From: Ferribacterium limneticum | GTDB lineage: Bacteria > Pseudomonadota > Gammaproteobacteria > Burkholderiales > Rhodocyclaceae | NCBI RefSeq assembly: GCF_020510625.1 | Contig: NZ_CP075191.1 | Coordinates: 410,001 to 474,000 of the forward strand | Length of the DNA: 64,000 bases | Direction: 5' to 3' | Shown: piece after piece, positions 19,701-29,264 of the stretch | Layout: each line of letters opens with the position of its first letter | Numbering within the stretch: the stretch's first letter is position 1 | Notes under the pieces: generated by a model | Told to the model about the DNA's origin: nothing | Seen by the model: only the letters and a program-made list of their open reading frames with translations | Database searches by the model: none | Program-made: the position numbers and the translations under genes

Positions 19701-21939
19701 CCAGAAGGGCAAGCTGAAGTTCGGTGGCGATGCGGCGCCGAAGGCCACCAAGAGCCTGCCCAAGAAGGTTCGTCTGGTCGATCTGTTCTCCGGGCCGGTG
19801 CAGCTGAACGAGCAGGGCGAAGCCGAAATCGGCCTCGACGTGCCGGACTTTAACGGCACCTTGCGCCTGATGGCGGTGGTTGCCGCACCGGACAAGTTCG
19901 GCAGCGCCGAGGCGGAAACCATCGTCGCCGCACCGCTGGTCGCCGAGTTGATGACGCCGCGCTTCTTGACCGTCGGCGACAACGCGACCATCGCGCTCGA
20001 CCTGCACAACCTGTCCGGCGCCGCGCAAAAGCTGAAGGTCAGCATCGAGAATGCCGACGGCCTGAAGATCCAGAACGCCGAACGCGAACTGGATCTCAAG
20101 GATCAGCAGAAGCAGACCCTGCGCTTCCCGCTCGAAGCCGGTAATGCCTTCGGTCTGGCCGATGTCCGCGTGCTGGTCAGTAGTGCGGCCGGCCTCAAGC
20201 TGGAACGCAGTTTCGGCCTGCAGGTCCAGGCTCCGACTCCGCAGCAGCAGGTGCTGAAAATGCTGGCTGTCGGGCCGGGTGAAACGGTCGAGGTCAAGGA
20301 GTCCGAACTCGGTGGCTTCCTGAAGAGCACGGTCCAGTCGCACCTGATCCTCTCCGACAAGGCGCCGATCGACGTGCGCAGTGCCATTCAGGGCTTGCTG
20401 ACCTATCCGTACGGCTGCGCCGAGCAGACGACCAGTACGGCCTACCCGCATGTGCTGGTTGATGAGGAGGGCGCCAAGCTGTTCGGTCTGAAGCCTTACA
20501 GCCGCGACCAGCGCGCCGACATGCTGGAGAAGGCGATCGCCAAGCTGGGTGCCATGCAGGCACCGAACGGCGGCTTCAGTCTGTGGGGCAATATGTCCGA
20601 GTACCAGTACTGGCTCTCGGCCTACATCAGCAACTTCCTGCTTGATGCCCGCGAACAGGGCTTCAAGGTGCCGGAAGCGATGCAGAAGAACGCCATGGAA
20701 TTCCTGCTCAAGAATCTGCAGGAAGGGGCGGCTGGCTTGCCGAGCGGCAAGGTGACCTACAACCAGAACGGCTGGCAGGATTACCGCTATGGCGGCTCCG
20801 GCCGCTTCGGCGTGCTGGCCTATGGCGCCTACGTGCTGTCCCGTGAAGCCAAGGCGCCGTTGTCGACGCTGCGCCAGATGTTCGACCTGCGCGAGCAGGC
20901 CCATTCCGGCCTGGCGCTGGTTCATCTCGGTCTGGCCCTGAAGCTGATGGGCGACGAAACGCGGGCGCAGACCGCGCTGGCCGAAGGCGTCAAGAAGAGC
21001 CGTGACAATGGCTACTGGTGGGGCGATTACGGCAGCCCGTTGCGTGATGCGGCGCTGTCCTACGCCTTGCTCGATCGCCACAAGCTGAAGATCGATGGCC
21101 AAGACAATCTGGTCGCCGTCGCTGCCAGCGAACTGGGCAAGAACCGCTACACCAGCACCCAGGAAAAGTTGGCGCTCTTCCTGCTCGGTCGCAATTTCGC
21201 CAAAGCCGGCGAAGGCGAGGCCGGCTGGACGGCCGAAGTGCTCGGCAAGGAAAAGCCGGAAACCATCAATGGTTCCGGCACCCTGATCCGGCCGCTGTCC
21301 GCTGCCGCCTTGCAGGGCGGCGTTCGCATCAAGAACACGCACAAGGAAAGGCTCTATCTGCAACTCGCCTTCAGTGGCAACCCGGCCAAGATGCCAGCCA
21401 ATCGCGACGACGCCATTACCCTGACGCGCGACCTGTTCGAAGCCGACGGCAAGCCGCTGAAGAGCCGGGCGCTGAAGGTCGGCGAATCGGTCATCGTCCG
21501 CATCAACGTCAATCCGCGCAGTTGGGTCAATACCGGCATGGTGGTCGATCACATTCCCGCCGGCCTGGAGATCGAGAACCTCAACATCGCCCAGGGCGAG
21601 GGCATGGCCAGCACGCTGATCAACAACGTCAATCCGGCCGAAGCGATGCTCGATCCGCGCATCCAGCACGTCGAGTTCCGCGATGACCGCTTTGTCGTCG
21701 CCGCCCGTCTGCAGGGCAAGCTCAGTCTGTTCTACCGCGCCCGTGTCGTCACGCCCGGCAAGTTCGTCTTCCCGCCGATCTACGCGGAAGACATGTACCG
21801 GCCGGACGTTTACGGTCTGGCGACCGGCGATGCCACGCTGACGGTGACTGACGGCAAGGAAAAGCCGGCGGCTGTTCCGGTGCCTGCGCCAGCCGCAGCG
21901 CCGGCAGCAGTGGCAACACCAGCGCCGGCCAAGCCCTAA
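16756..21939 (+). CDS. Bacterial alpha-2-macroglobulin (YfhM/ECAM-like) with thioester motif
   Basis: 1727-residue envelope protein that in other bacteria traps attacking proteases covalently. The N-terminus (GAVTWLVALAIAIAAVLIYT) is a signal or membrane anchor without a clear lipobox. A series of MG-type beta domains is followed by GRPVRLFAYSGRNLYRPGEK and the alpha-2-macroglobulin core (SGPVQLNEQGEAEIGLDVPD; YPYGCAEQTTSTAYPHVLVD). Cys1221 and Gln1224 form the thioester CxEQ, so the trap should be active. It ends in a Pro/Ala-rich tail. GAGGA lies before the ATG. Six bases downstream the PBP1C gene starts, the conserved pairing with yfhM-pbpC. Confidence 0.93.
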   Translation: MSGLSKSRGFGAVTWLVALAIAIAAVLIYTKPWQSETTSAGDGPFEIADFSNRDFEGSPSLSLSFTLPMDAKKGYDEQIQVFEMPPRPGDARAQVNESEDEGEEGAPGSANPQVSTEPADVATDGGKLVKGAWVVGDNPRILYFPHIKPQTRYVVRVAAGLSSLSGQKLNEEGRYSVVTATVAPAYYFASRGTVLPAKQNGGLPVVTVNVPEVDVQFLRVKPDQLPRFLDKVISGPRPQARAKRQNNDDYDYDVDYEGDYDWRATSLKGAVNNWSLDSLHTLTESVFVGRFLTEQKPNKRNVTFLPVEDIKELREPGIYIAVMSQPNRFRYDYQVTYFYVSDLGLSTRLFAKGADAYVSSLTTGKAVSGVEVAWMDENAKVVGRAETDSSGRANFAERPAAAKVIIARHGQQISMVTLKEPALDLSEYDVAGLPGRPVRLFAYSGRNLYRPGEKFDISVLARDADGRPVPAQPIQAILRRPDGKSQFTATWQPDAKLGGYYQSRIELPVDAATGAWTLELRADPADKLATTSFRFGVEEFLPERMKLDLNSKQATVSPDESLKIDIKGAYLYGAPAAGNQLLGVAVFERQKNPLAQKLPGFEFGDTNEDSQRQRVELEQNQLDENGDLALEVDLAPAKGKRSPYTVRTTLSLLESGGRPVVRNFERVIWPAPVLVGIRPLFTGDYAREGSVAQFEVIRANAEAKLHGGKALPVRLFRENRDYYWRFDDQRGWHSGFTETDELVDTTVVSIPDGSRGKLGLPVKYGRYRVEITDSETGQITKYRFYAGWSARGDETQGVRPDRVALKFDKPAYKDGETAKLTITPPHAGEALITVEADKTLWLKRVSVPLDGTTIDIPVDKEWKRHDLYVSAVVLRPGSAGEKVTPARALGLTHLPLERSDRKLAVSLDAPKKMLPDTRLKVKVKVPGLTGQQAVVTLSAVDVGILNITRYATPDPHGHFFGKLRYGADQYDVYGRLIEKMGGQKGKLKFGGDAAPKATKSLPKKVRLVDLFSGPVQLNEQGEAEIGLDVPDFNGTLRLMAVVAAPDKFGSAEAETIVAAPLVAELMTPRFLTVGDNATIALDLHNLSGAAQKLKVSIENADGLKIQNAERELDLKDQQKQTLRFPLEAGNAFGLADVRVLVSSAAGLKLERSFGLQVQAPTPQQQVLKMLAVGPGETVEVKESELGGFLKSTVQSHLILSDKAPIDVRSAIQGLLTYPYGCAEQTTSTAYPHVLVDEEGAKLFGLKPYSRDQRADMLEKAIAKLGAMQAPNGGFSLWGNMSEYQYWLSAYISNFLLDAREQGFKVPEAMQKNAMEFLLKNLQEGAAGLPSGKVTYNQNGWQDYRYGGSGRFGVLAYGAYVLSREAKAPLSTLRQMFDLREQAHSGLALVHLGLALKLMGDETRAQTALAEGVKKSRDNGYWWGDYGSPLRDAALSYALLDRHKLKIDGQDNLVAVAASELGKNRYTSTQEKLALFLLGRNFAKAGEGEAGWTAEVLGKEKPETINGSGTLIRPLSAAALQGGVRIKNTHKERLYLQLAFSGNPAKMPANRDDAITLTRDLFEADGKPLKSRALKVGESVIVRINVNPRSWVNTGMVVDHIPAGLEIENLNIAQGEGMASTLINNVNPAEAMLDPRIQHVEFRDDRFVVAARLQGKLSLFYRARVVTPGKFVFPPIYAEDMYRPDVYGLATGDATLTVTDGKEKPAAVPVPAPAAAPAAVATPAPAKP

Positions 21940-21945
21940 GACCCG

Positions 21946-24288
21946 GTGCGCGGCGCGGATTGGCCGAATTCCTGGCGCGGGTGGCTGAGCCGCCGTCCGC
22001 GCTGGCAGTGGGGCGTGCTGCTCGCCCTGCTGCTACTGGCGGGCCTTGACTACGCTTTCCCACCACCGGTGCCCGGCCGCGATGCGCCGAATGCGCTGCT
22101 GATCGTTGCCCGCGACGGCACGCCGCTGAGGGCCTTTCCGGACCGCGACCATGTCTGGCGCCATCCGGTGGCGCTCGAAGACGTCTCGCCGCTCTATCTG
22201 CAGTCGCTCGAACGCTACGAAGATCGCTGGTTCCGCTGGCATCCCGGCGTCAATCCGCTGGCCTTGGCGCGGGCGGCCTGGCAATGGGCATGGCATGGGC
22301 GCATTGTCTCCGGCGGTTCGACGCTGACCATTCAGGTCGCCCGCATCATCGAGCCGACGCCGCGGACGCTGGCCGGCAAAGCCCGGCAAATCCTGCGCGC
22401 CCTGCAACTCGAACTGCATTACTCCAAGGACGAAATCCTCGCCATCTACGTCAATTACGCCCCGATGGGCGGCGTTCTCGAAGGCGTCGAAGCGGCCAGT
22501 CGGGCCTATCTCGGCAAGCCGGCCAAGCGCCTGAGCCATGCCGACGCGGCGCTGCTCACCGTCCTGCCGCAAGCGCCGTCACGACTGCGGCCGGATCGCC
22601 AGCCGGCTCGCGCCCGCGTCGCCCGTGACAAGGTTTTGCAGCGCATGGCCGGGGTCTGGCCGGATGCCGAAATCAAGGATGCGCTGCAGGAACCGATCAT
22701 CGCCCAGACCATCCGCGATCCGCTGCTGGCGCCTTTGCTGGCCGAGCGCTTGCGCAAGGAAGCGCTCGGCCAGCTGCGCATCGACACGACCATCGATGCG
22801 CAAGCCCAGCAGACCGTCGAGCTGTTGCTGAGCAGCCGGCTGGCCGCCTTGCCACCGCGCGTTTCGATGGCCGCCATGGTGGTCGATAACGAAACGCTGG
22901 AAGTCCGGGCCTATGCCGGTTCGGCCGACTTCGGCGATGTCGACCGCTTTGCCTTCGTCGACATGGTGCGAGCCTCGCGTTCGCCCGGTTCGACGCTGAA
23001 GCCCTTCCTCTATGGTCTGGCGCTGGACGAAGGCCTGATCCACTCCGAATCTCTGCTCGCCGATGTGCCGCAATCCTTCGGCGGCTACCAGCCGGGAAAT
23101 TTCCAGCAATCCTTCCACGGTGCGGTCAGCGTCTCCGAAGCCCTGGCCAAGTCGCTGAACGTGCCGGCCGTCGAGGTGCTTGATCGCCTGGAGCCGAACC
23201 GCTTCGTTGCCGCGCTGCGCCGGGGTGGCCTGAAGCTGGATTTCCCCAAAGGTGAAACGCCCAACCTGTCGGTCATTCTTGGCGGTGCGGGAACGACGCT
23301 GGAACAACTGGTCGGCGCCTATACCTCTTTTGCTCGCCAAGGTGTTTCCGGCAAGCCGCGCTATACGCCGGAGGCGCCCTTGGTCGAACAGCGCATGCTG
23401 TCGCCCGGCGCCGCCTTCATCATCCGCGATGTGCTGGAATCCGGCGGCCCTGTCGGTCGTGCCGTCGAGCAGGGGCCGGGCATCCGCCGCGGCATCGCCT
23501 GGAAGACCGGGACCAGCTTTGGCTTCCGCGATGCCTGGTCGATCGGCGTCTCGGATCGACTGACCGTAGGCGTCTGGATCGGTCGGCCGGACGGCACGCC
23601 CAATCCGGGCTTCTTCGGCGCCAATATTGCCGCCCCGCTGCTGGTTGATATCTTCGATGCGCTCGACCATCAGCCAGCGACGACGCGAGTTCCGCCGCCT
23701 TCCGTGCAGCAGGAAAAGATCTGCTGGCCGCTGGGCACGCGCTTCGATCCGGCCGAAGAAAGCCTGTGCCATCGGCAAGCCCTGGCCTGGGTACTGAACG
23801 GCACGGCGCCACCGACTTTCCCTGATCGCCTGCGCAACGGCGAGGTGCGCTACAGCTACGAGGTCGATGCCGTCAGCGGCCTGCGGGTCACACCCGAATG
23901 CAGTTCGCGACCACGCCGCGGGGTTGAAGCCGTGCGCTGGCCGGCAGCGCTGGAGCCGTGGCTGAGCGCCGATGTCCGGCAAAAGGCCCAGACCCCCGCC
24001 TGGGATACAAAATGCCAGGCGAAGGGCGAACCGGAAGCCGGGCTGCGCATCGTCGGCTTGACCAGCGGCGAAGTGCTCAAACGACCGCGCCCGGATCAGC
24101 CGCCGGTGATTCGTCTTGAACTGCGCGGCCATCGTGGGCAAGTCTATTGGCTGATCAACGGCCGGGTTGTTGCCCATCGCTCGGCTGCCATGCCGCTGAT
24201 TCATCGGCTGGAAGAAACCGGGCGGGTCGATATCACCGTGATGGACGATCAGGGGCGCTACGATCGGCTGACAGTCAGCGTGCGTTAG
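21946..24288 (+). CDS. pbpC: penicillin-binding protein 1C (PbpC)
   Basis: Bifunctional peptidoglycan synthase, 780 residues, GTG start 6 bases after the macroglobulin stop. N-terminal membrane anchor (QWGVLLALLLLAGLDYAF), glycosyltransferase domain with YEDRWFRWHPGVNPLALARA and GGSTLTIQVAR, transpeptidase with SRSPGSTLKPFLYG (SxxK), KSLNVPA (SxN) and AWKTGTSFGFRDAW (KTG), then a C-terminal PBP1C-specific domain. All catalytic motifs are intact. Its partner macroglobulin is thought to protect the wall and envelope when breached, with PbpC repairing it. Confidence 0.95.
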   Translation: MRGADWPNSWRGWLSRRPRWQWGVLLALLLLAGLDYAFPPPVPGRDAPNALLIVARDGTPLRAFPDRDHVWRHPVALEDVSPLYLQSLERYEDRWFRWHPGVNPLALARAAWQWAWHGRIVSGGSTLTIQVARIIEPTPRTLAGKARQILRALQLELHYSKDEILAIYVNYAPMGGVLEGVEAASRAYLGKPAKRLSHADAALLTVLPQAPSRLRPDRQPARARVARDKVLQRMAGVWPDAEIKDALQEPIIAQTIRDPLLAPLLAERLRKEALGQLRIDTTIDAQAQQTVELLLSSRLAALPPRVSMAAMVVDNETLEVRAYAGSADFGDVDRFAFVDMVRASRSPGSTLKPFLYGLALDEGLIHSESLLADVPQSFGGYQPGNFQQSFHGAVSVSEALAKSLNVPAVEVLDRLEPNRFVAALRRGGLKLDFPKGETPNLSVILGGAGTTLEQLVGAYTSFARQGVSGKPRYTPEAPLVEQRMLSPGAAFIIRDVLESGGPVGRAVEQGPGIRRGIAWKTGTSFGFRDAWSIGVSDRLTVGVWIGRPDGTPNPGFFGANIAAPLLVDIFDALDHQPATTRVPPPSVQQEKICWPLGTRFDPAEESLCHRQALAWVLNGTAPPTFPDRLRNGEVRYSYEVDAVSGLRVTPECSSRPRRGVEAVRWPAALEPWLSADVRQKAQTPAWDTKCQAKGEPEAGLRIVGLTSGEVLKRPRPDQPPVIRLELRGHRGQVYWLINGRVVAHRSAAMPLIHRLEETGRVDITVMDDQGRYDRLTVSVR

Positions 24289-24462
24289 GCCTGGCTGAGG
24301 CAGACGTCAGGTTTGCTGAGTACGGGAAATGCAGGCTGCATGTGAAGCAATTCACGCAAAAGATCGCGAATTTCTATTCAATTCGCGTAAAATTCGGCCG
24401 AATCATTCGTCATTAATCAATGATGATTGCACCCCTGTTCGATCTCCCCCGGCAAACCCCCC

Positions 24463-27462
24463 ATGCTCCCGACTTTCCTCTCTGACACCCGTCTCTACGA
24501 ACTCACCTGGCGTGATGCAGCGGGGCCTGATCTACCGGTCGAGGCATGGTGGGGGCGGGAGGCGTTGTCCGGTGGGTTCGAAATCTGTATCGACCTGCTG
24601 GCGACCGATACCCACCTCGAACTCAAGCGTTTTCTCGGCCGTTCGCTGACGCTGAATACTCGTCTGTCCGACGGCAGCCAGGCCAGCCGCAGCGGTCTCG
24701 TCCGCGCGGCCCAGAAGCTTGGCGCCGATGGTGGTTTCGCGCGCTACCGCATCACCGTCGTGTCGTGGGTCTGGCTGCTCAGCCGCGGCCGCCACAATCG
24801 CGTCTTTCAGGAAAAGACCGTCATCGACATCGTCGAAGCCGTCTTCGCCGACTATTCGGATGTCGCCGCCTGGCAATGGAGCGACGAAGTCGCCGGCTTT
24901 CTGGCCGACGCCCGGCCGCGCAGCTACTGCGTCCAATACGGCGAATCCGACTACGCCTTCATTTCCCGGCTGCTGGCCGAAGAAGGCATCGGCTGGTGCG
25001 CCGAAGAAGACAAGGAAGCCCCGGCCGGCCACCGCCTGCGCCTCTTCGCCGACAGCCAGCGCTTCCCCGAAGACATCCTGTCGCAATCCGCCAACGGCGG
25101 GCAAGGCCTGCGCTACCACCGGGCCGATTCGCAGGAAGACCAGGATGCCATCCTCGCCTTCGGTGAACGCCACCGTCTGGCCAGCTCGCTGATCAGCGCC
25201 ATCACCTACGACTACAAAGCCAAGAAGAACGTCAGCCTCAACATCCCCAGCGCCCAGCCCATCGGCGGCAAGAACGCCCCGGTCCTTGAAAGCCACGACC
25301 ACCCCGGCCTCTACGCCTGGGCCAATGCCGCCGAAGCCGAACGCTACGGCCGGCTGGCCATGGAAGCCCGCGAAGCCGGCCACCGCACCTGGCTTGCCCG
25401 CAGCACCGTGCGCAGCCTGCGCCCCGGCACCGCCTTCGACCTGATCGGCCTGCCCATCGACCCCGCCAAGGCCGACGCCGAACAGCGGTACAACGCCACC
25501 GACATCACCCACCTCGGCATCAACAACCTGAGCGGTGAAGCCATCGCCGCCATCGCCCAACGCCTCGGGCAGGGCCACCAGAAGATCGATGCCGCCAACG
25601 GCCTGGCGACAGGCGACACCCTGACCCCGATCAGTGCCCCAAGCACCCTCTCGGCCGAACTGCTCAAACTCGCTGTCGACCGTGGCTATGGCAATACCTT
25701 CGACGCCCACGCCGCCAACACCCCCTGGCGCCCCGAGCTCGAAGATCGTTCCGGTGCCCGGATCAACCCCCGGCCCACCGCCCCGGGCCCGATGAGCGCC
25801 CTCGTCGTCGGCCCCGAAGGCCAGAGCAGCGCCAACGGTTCCGACGAACTCTGGTGCGACGCCCTCGGCCGCGTCAAAATCCGCTTCCACTGGCAACAAG
25901 CCGAAACGCCGGACGACCGCGACTCCTGCTGGGTCCGTGTCCTCAGCCGGCAAGCCGGTGCCGGGATGGGCTGGCAATGGCTCCCCCGCATCGGCCAGGA
26001 AGTCCTCGTCGACTTCGTCGGCGGCGACATCGACCGTCCCTACCTGCTCGGCGCCCTCTACAACGGCCAGGGGGAGGGCGGCATTGCCGCCACCCCGGGC
26101 GGCGAAAACACTAAAGCCCAACCCGACAACCTCTTCGATAGCGCCAGCGACCACCGCCCTAGCGGCCAGGGCAACACCGCCAGTGGCAACAGCCCAGCCT
26201 GGCACGGTGCCGCCGAAACCAGCCACCGCCACAGCGCCGCCCTGACCGGCTTCAAGAGCAAGGAATTCGGCAGCGCCAGCGGCTACAACCAACTGCTCCT
26301 CGACGACAGCGACCAGCAACAACGCCTGCAACTCAAGAGCACCCAACACACCAGCGAACTCAACCTCGGCCACCTCATCCACCAGGCCGACAACTACCGC
26401 GGCTCCTTCCGCGGTACCGGCAGCGAACTCAGAACCGACGCCTGGGGCGCGCTACGTGGTGGCCAAGGCCTGGTCATGACCACCTGGGCCCACCCAGCCG
26501 CCGGCGCATCGACAGCACAACCCGCCGGTGACATGGCCCCGGCCATGGCCCTGCTCAGGCAAGCCGACACCCTCGCCAAAACCCTCAACCAGGCTACCGC
26601 CACCCACCAGACCGTCCAGCTCGCCAGCGCCATCGGCACCCAGGGCAAAGACCAAAGCAAGATCGACCCCGAAGCAGCCCCGCTCAAAGCCCTGCACAAA
26701 GTCGCCAGCGGCATGGTCGACGCCAAGGATCAAACCGCCGCCCAAAGCGACGCCCAACAAAAAAGCATCAACGCCAGCGCCGACAAACGCCCGCACCTCA
26801 CCGACCCCGCCATCGTCCAGACCGGCAAAGCCGGCATCGGCCACGTCGCCGGGCAGAACCTGCAATACACCAACGGCGAAACTCTGGTCTTCGAAAGCGG
26901 CAAAGACACCAATCTCGCCATCGCCGGCAAAGCCAGAATCCACAGCGGCCAGGCCATCGGCCTGCTGGCCGGCGCCATCGCCCCGGGCGAAGGCAACACC
27001 GGCATCAAACTCATCGCCGCCAAGGACGACATCGACCTGCAGGCGCAAAGCGACGAAATGAAGTTTCTGGCCAAGAAAGACGTCAAACTCGTCTCCGCCA
27101 CCCAGCACATCGACTTCGCGGCGGCCAAGAAAATCCACCTTGCCGTGGCCGGTGGCGCCAGCATTACCATCGACGGCGGCATCACCGTGCAGTGCCCGGG
27201 AACGATTACGGTGCATGCGAGTAAGAAGTCATTTGCGGGGCCGACCTCACTGAGCAGGGAGATGAATACATGGCCAAAAACCACCTTTGACGACGCATAT
27301 GTAATCCGCAATCCTGCTACGGGAGAACCGTTGGCCAACAGTGCGATAGAGATAACGCGGGGCGACGGCTCGAAACTGAAAGTTATGACCGATGCGGCAG
27401 GTAAAACCCCGATCCAGAAAAGCGATCTTTTCGAAAACATCAAAATTCGCCTGCTCGATTAA
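24463..27462 (+). CDS. vgrG: Type VI secretion spike protein VgrG with C-terminal extension
   Basis: 999 residues from the ATG at 24463 (the frame runs on to a TTG at 24427). N-terminal gp27-like part (SDTRLYELTWRDAAGPDLPV; YCVQYGESDYAFISRLLAEE), gp5-like OB part with WCDALGRVKIRFHWQ and GWQWLPRIGQEVLVDFVGGD, a DUF2345-type beta-helix (GKARIHSGQAIGLLAGAIAP; AKKIHLAVAGGASITIDGGI), then residues 934-999 forming a small beta-rich tail (DAYVIRNPATGEPLANSAIE), probably transthyretin-like. Such tails recruit lipase effectors in other T6SS. The matching lipase gene follows 24 bases later. No T6SS core genes are in the window: an orphan vgrG island. Confidence 0.93.
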   Translation: MLPTFLSDTRLYELTWRDAAGPDLPVEAWWGREALSGGFEICIDLLATDTHLELKRFLGRSLTLNTRLSDGSQASRSGLVRAAQKLGADGGFARYRITVVSWVWLLSRGRHNRVFQEKTVIDIVEAVFADYSDVAAWQWSDEVAGFLADARPRSYCVQYGESDYAFISRLLAEEGIGWCAEEDKEAPAGHRLRLFADSQRFPEDILSQSANGGQGLRYHRADSQEDQDAILAFGERHRLASSLISAITYDYKAKKNVSLNIPSAQPIGGKNAPVLESHDHPGLYAWANAAEAERYGRLAMEAREAGHRTWLARSTVRSLRPGTAFDLIGLPIDPAKADAEQRYNATDITHLGINNLSGEAIAAIAQRLGQGHQKIDAANGLATGDTLTPISAPSTLSAELLKLAVDRGYGNTFDAHAANTPWRPELEDRSGARINPRPTAPGPMSALVVGPEGQSSANGSDELWCDALGRVKIRFHWQQAETPDDRDSCWVRVLSRQAGAGMGWQWLPRIGQEVLVDFVGGDIDRPYLLGALYNGQGEGGIAATPGGENTKAQPDNLFDSASDHRPSGQGNTASGNSPAWHGAAETSHRHSAALTGFKSKEFGSASGYNQLLLDDSDQQQRLQLKSTQHTSELNLGHLIHQADNYRGSFRGTGSELRTDAWGALRGGQGLVMTTWAHPAAGASTAQPAGDMAPAMALLRQADTLAKTLNQATATHQTVQLASAIGTQGKDQSKIDPEAAPLKALHKVASGMVDAKDQTAAQSDAQQKSINASADKRPHLTDPAIVQTGKAGIGHVAGQNLQYTNGETLVFESGKDTNLAIAGKARIHSGQAIGLLAGAIAPGEGNTGIKLIAAKDDIDLQAQSDEMKFLAKKDVKLVSATQHIDFAAAKKIHLAVAGGASITIDGGITVQCPGTITVHASKKSFAGPTSLSREMNTWPKTTFDDAYVIRNPATGEPLANSAIEITRGDGSKLKVMTDAAGKTPIQKSDLFENIKIRLLD

Positions 27463-27486
27463 ACGAAATAGTAATCCGCCCACGCC

Positions 27487-29250
27487 ATGACCGAAGCCAA
27501 CAATGTTCTCTGCGGCACGACCGTTGACCAAAACGGGGATCAGTACAGCGAGGCCACGCTGACGAACACCGATGATCAACGAGAAAAAATTGTTCTCGCC
27601 AAACCCTGCATCATTCCCGTGCTCTTCATACCGGGCATCATGGGCACCAATCTGCGCCAAAAAGGGAGCAAAAAGAAAGCTTGGCGGCCTCCAAATGCCG
27701 ACCTGGCTGGTGCGGCAGATTTGATTGGCCAGCTCTTTAGCTACGCTTTCAAAAGCACTGAAGAAAGAACCGCCGACTTGACGACGCCAGCGGTCGAAAT
27801 TGATCCCGGTGGTCCCATAGACGAGGGTGAGAGCGGCCTGCCGAAGAACGTTCTCGTCGCCCGCGGCTGGGGAGGGGTGATGCGGTCCAGCTATCATCCG
27901 TTCATGGGGCAACTTCAGCACCACCTGAATCAACTGTCGATGTATGACTTCGCGCGATGCGAAGCCGATTTACAGGAATGGGCCAAGTCGCATGGAATGG
28001 AGCCGCCGACCGATTGGGGAACAGAGAGCGGGGATCCTCTGACCAAGGATGAAATCCTGCATGCCGCCAACTACCAGTTTGATGTCTGGGCGGGTGGCTA
28101 CAATTGGCTGCAAAGCAACCGTGATTCGGGCGCTGCCATCAAGGATTATATCGAAGAGACCATCCTGCCCTATTACAACGAAGGCAAGCAGGTGACTGTC
28201 AAAGATACGCCCGATGGCCAAGGTAAGAACGAATGCAGCATTGAGCGTAAGAAACCAACTCGTCCTCTGGCCGAGAAGGTGATCGTGGTCACCCACTCCA
28301 TGGGAGGGCTGGTCAGCCGTTCTCTGACCGAAGTGCACAATTGTGAGAAAGTGATGGGCGTATCACACGGTGTGCAACCGGCTACCGGGGCTCCCGCTAC
28401 CTACAAGCGCATGCGCTCAGGGTTCGAAGGGGCGGAGCAACTGTTTCTCGGCAGAAACGCTGCCGATGTCGTCGCCATCCTGTCGCAAGCGCCCGGCGGC
28501 CTGGAACTGCTGCCGACTGCGGACTACAACGACGGCAAACCGTGGCTGAAAGTACGCGACAAAAAAGACAAGGAGAAGGTTGTTCTCGCCTTGCCAGAAA
28601 AAGGCGACCCCTACGAAGAGATCTACAACTCGCCGGAATGGTACGGCATGGTTCCGGAGAAGAATTTGGGGTTGATGAATCCAGGAGAACAGAATGGGAA
28701 AACTGAAGGTGACAGTTCTCCCCGCGATCTACTGAACAAAACGATCAACGGTGTTCGAGAATTCCACGAAGCCATCGAAAAGAAATACAAGATCCCGACT
28801 TATGCCCACTATGGTGCACAAGGCAAACGCGATAAGCGCATGGAGCGTGGCGGCGTTCTCGGCACAGGCCTGATGGCTAGCAAAAACCTCTTTACTTGGG
28901 GTGAGGTGGCCTGGGAGGGGGAGGGTGTGGCCTCGCTTGACCCAGACAAAATTTCCCTCGCCGACGACGACCACAACGGTGAACTCAAAACGACAACCGG
29001 CATCAAGCTGACAATCAGCGAGCCGGACTGCCCTGGTGACGGAACCGTGCCGCTATACTCCGGCGAGGCGCCGGGAAAGGCCGGCATCGCCCTGAGTTTT
29101 GCCCATGGCCAAGGCAATCCGGGCAAATGCAACGAACATTTTAGTTACGACCATCAAGGCAGTTACGGTGACAAGCATGGCCGCTCCCTGTATGCCTCGA
29201 TGTACGCCATCATCAAAATTGCCCAGCAGGCGCAATGGCACAAGAAATAA
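27487..29250 (+). CDS. T6SS lipase effector (Tle-type alpha/beta hydrolase)
   Basis: 587 residues without a signal peptide. The N-terminal strand and oxyanion loop CIIPVLFIPGIMGTNLRQKG (about residues 41-60) is followed by the nucleophile elbow VVTHSMGGLVSR, with the putative nucleophile Ser271; the usual first Gly of GxSxG is Thr here. DCPGDGTVPLYSGEAPGKAG near the C-terminus suits the catalytic Asp, with FSYDHQGSYGD containing a candidate His. Predicted to be carried on the preceding VgrG tail and to hydrolyse phospholipids in target cells. The following gene looks like its immunity protein. Exact Tle subfamily not assigned. Confidence 0.82.
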   Translation: MTEANNVLCGTTVDQNGDQYSEATLTNTDDQREKIVLAKPCIIPVLFIPGIMGTNLRQKGSKKKAWRPPNADLAGAADLIGQLFSYAFKSTEERTADLTTPAVEIDPGGPIDEGESGLPKNVLVARGWGGVMRSSYHPFMGQLQHHLNQLSMYDFARCEADLQEWAKSHGMEPPTDWGTESGDPLTKDEILHAANYQFDVWAGGYNWLQSNRDSGAAIKDYIEETILPYYNEGKQVTVKDTPDGQGKNECSIERKKPTRPLAEKVIVVTHSMGGLVSRSLTEVHNCEKVMGVSHGVQPATGAPATYKRMRSGFEGAEQLFLGRNAADVVAILSQAPGGLELLPTADYNDGKPWLKVRDKKDKEKVVLALPEKGDPYEEIYNSPEWYGMVPEKNLGLMNPGEQNGKTEGDSSPRDLLNKTINGVREFHEAIEKKYKIPTYAHYGAQGKRDKRMERGGVLGTGLMASKNLFTWGEVAWEGEGVASLDPDKISLADDDHNGELKTTTGIKLTISEPDCPGDGTVPLYSGEAPGKAGIALSFAHGQGNPGKCNEHFSYDHQGSYGDKHGRSLYASMYAIIKIAQQAQWHKK

Positions 29251-29264
29251 GCGAAGGAAAAGCC

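Noticed and set aside
18886-21669. 927-codon minus-strand frame opposite the macroglobulin gene
   Set aside because: Antisense of a clear gene; low-complexity Arg/Gln/Leu/Val composition, no recognisable motif.
24532-26382. 616-codon minus-strand frame opposite vgrG
   Set aside because: Gly/Val/Ala-rich antisense artefact of a GC-biased gene.
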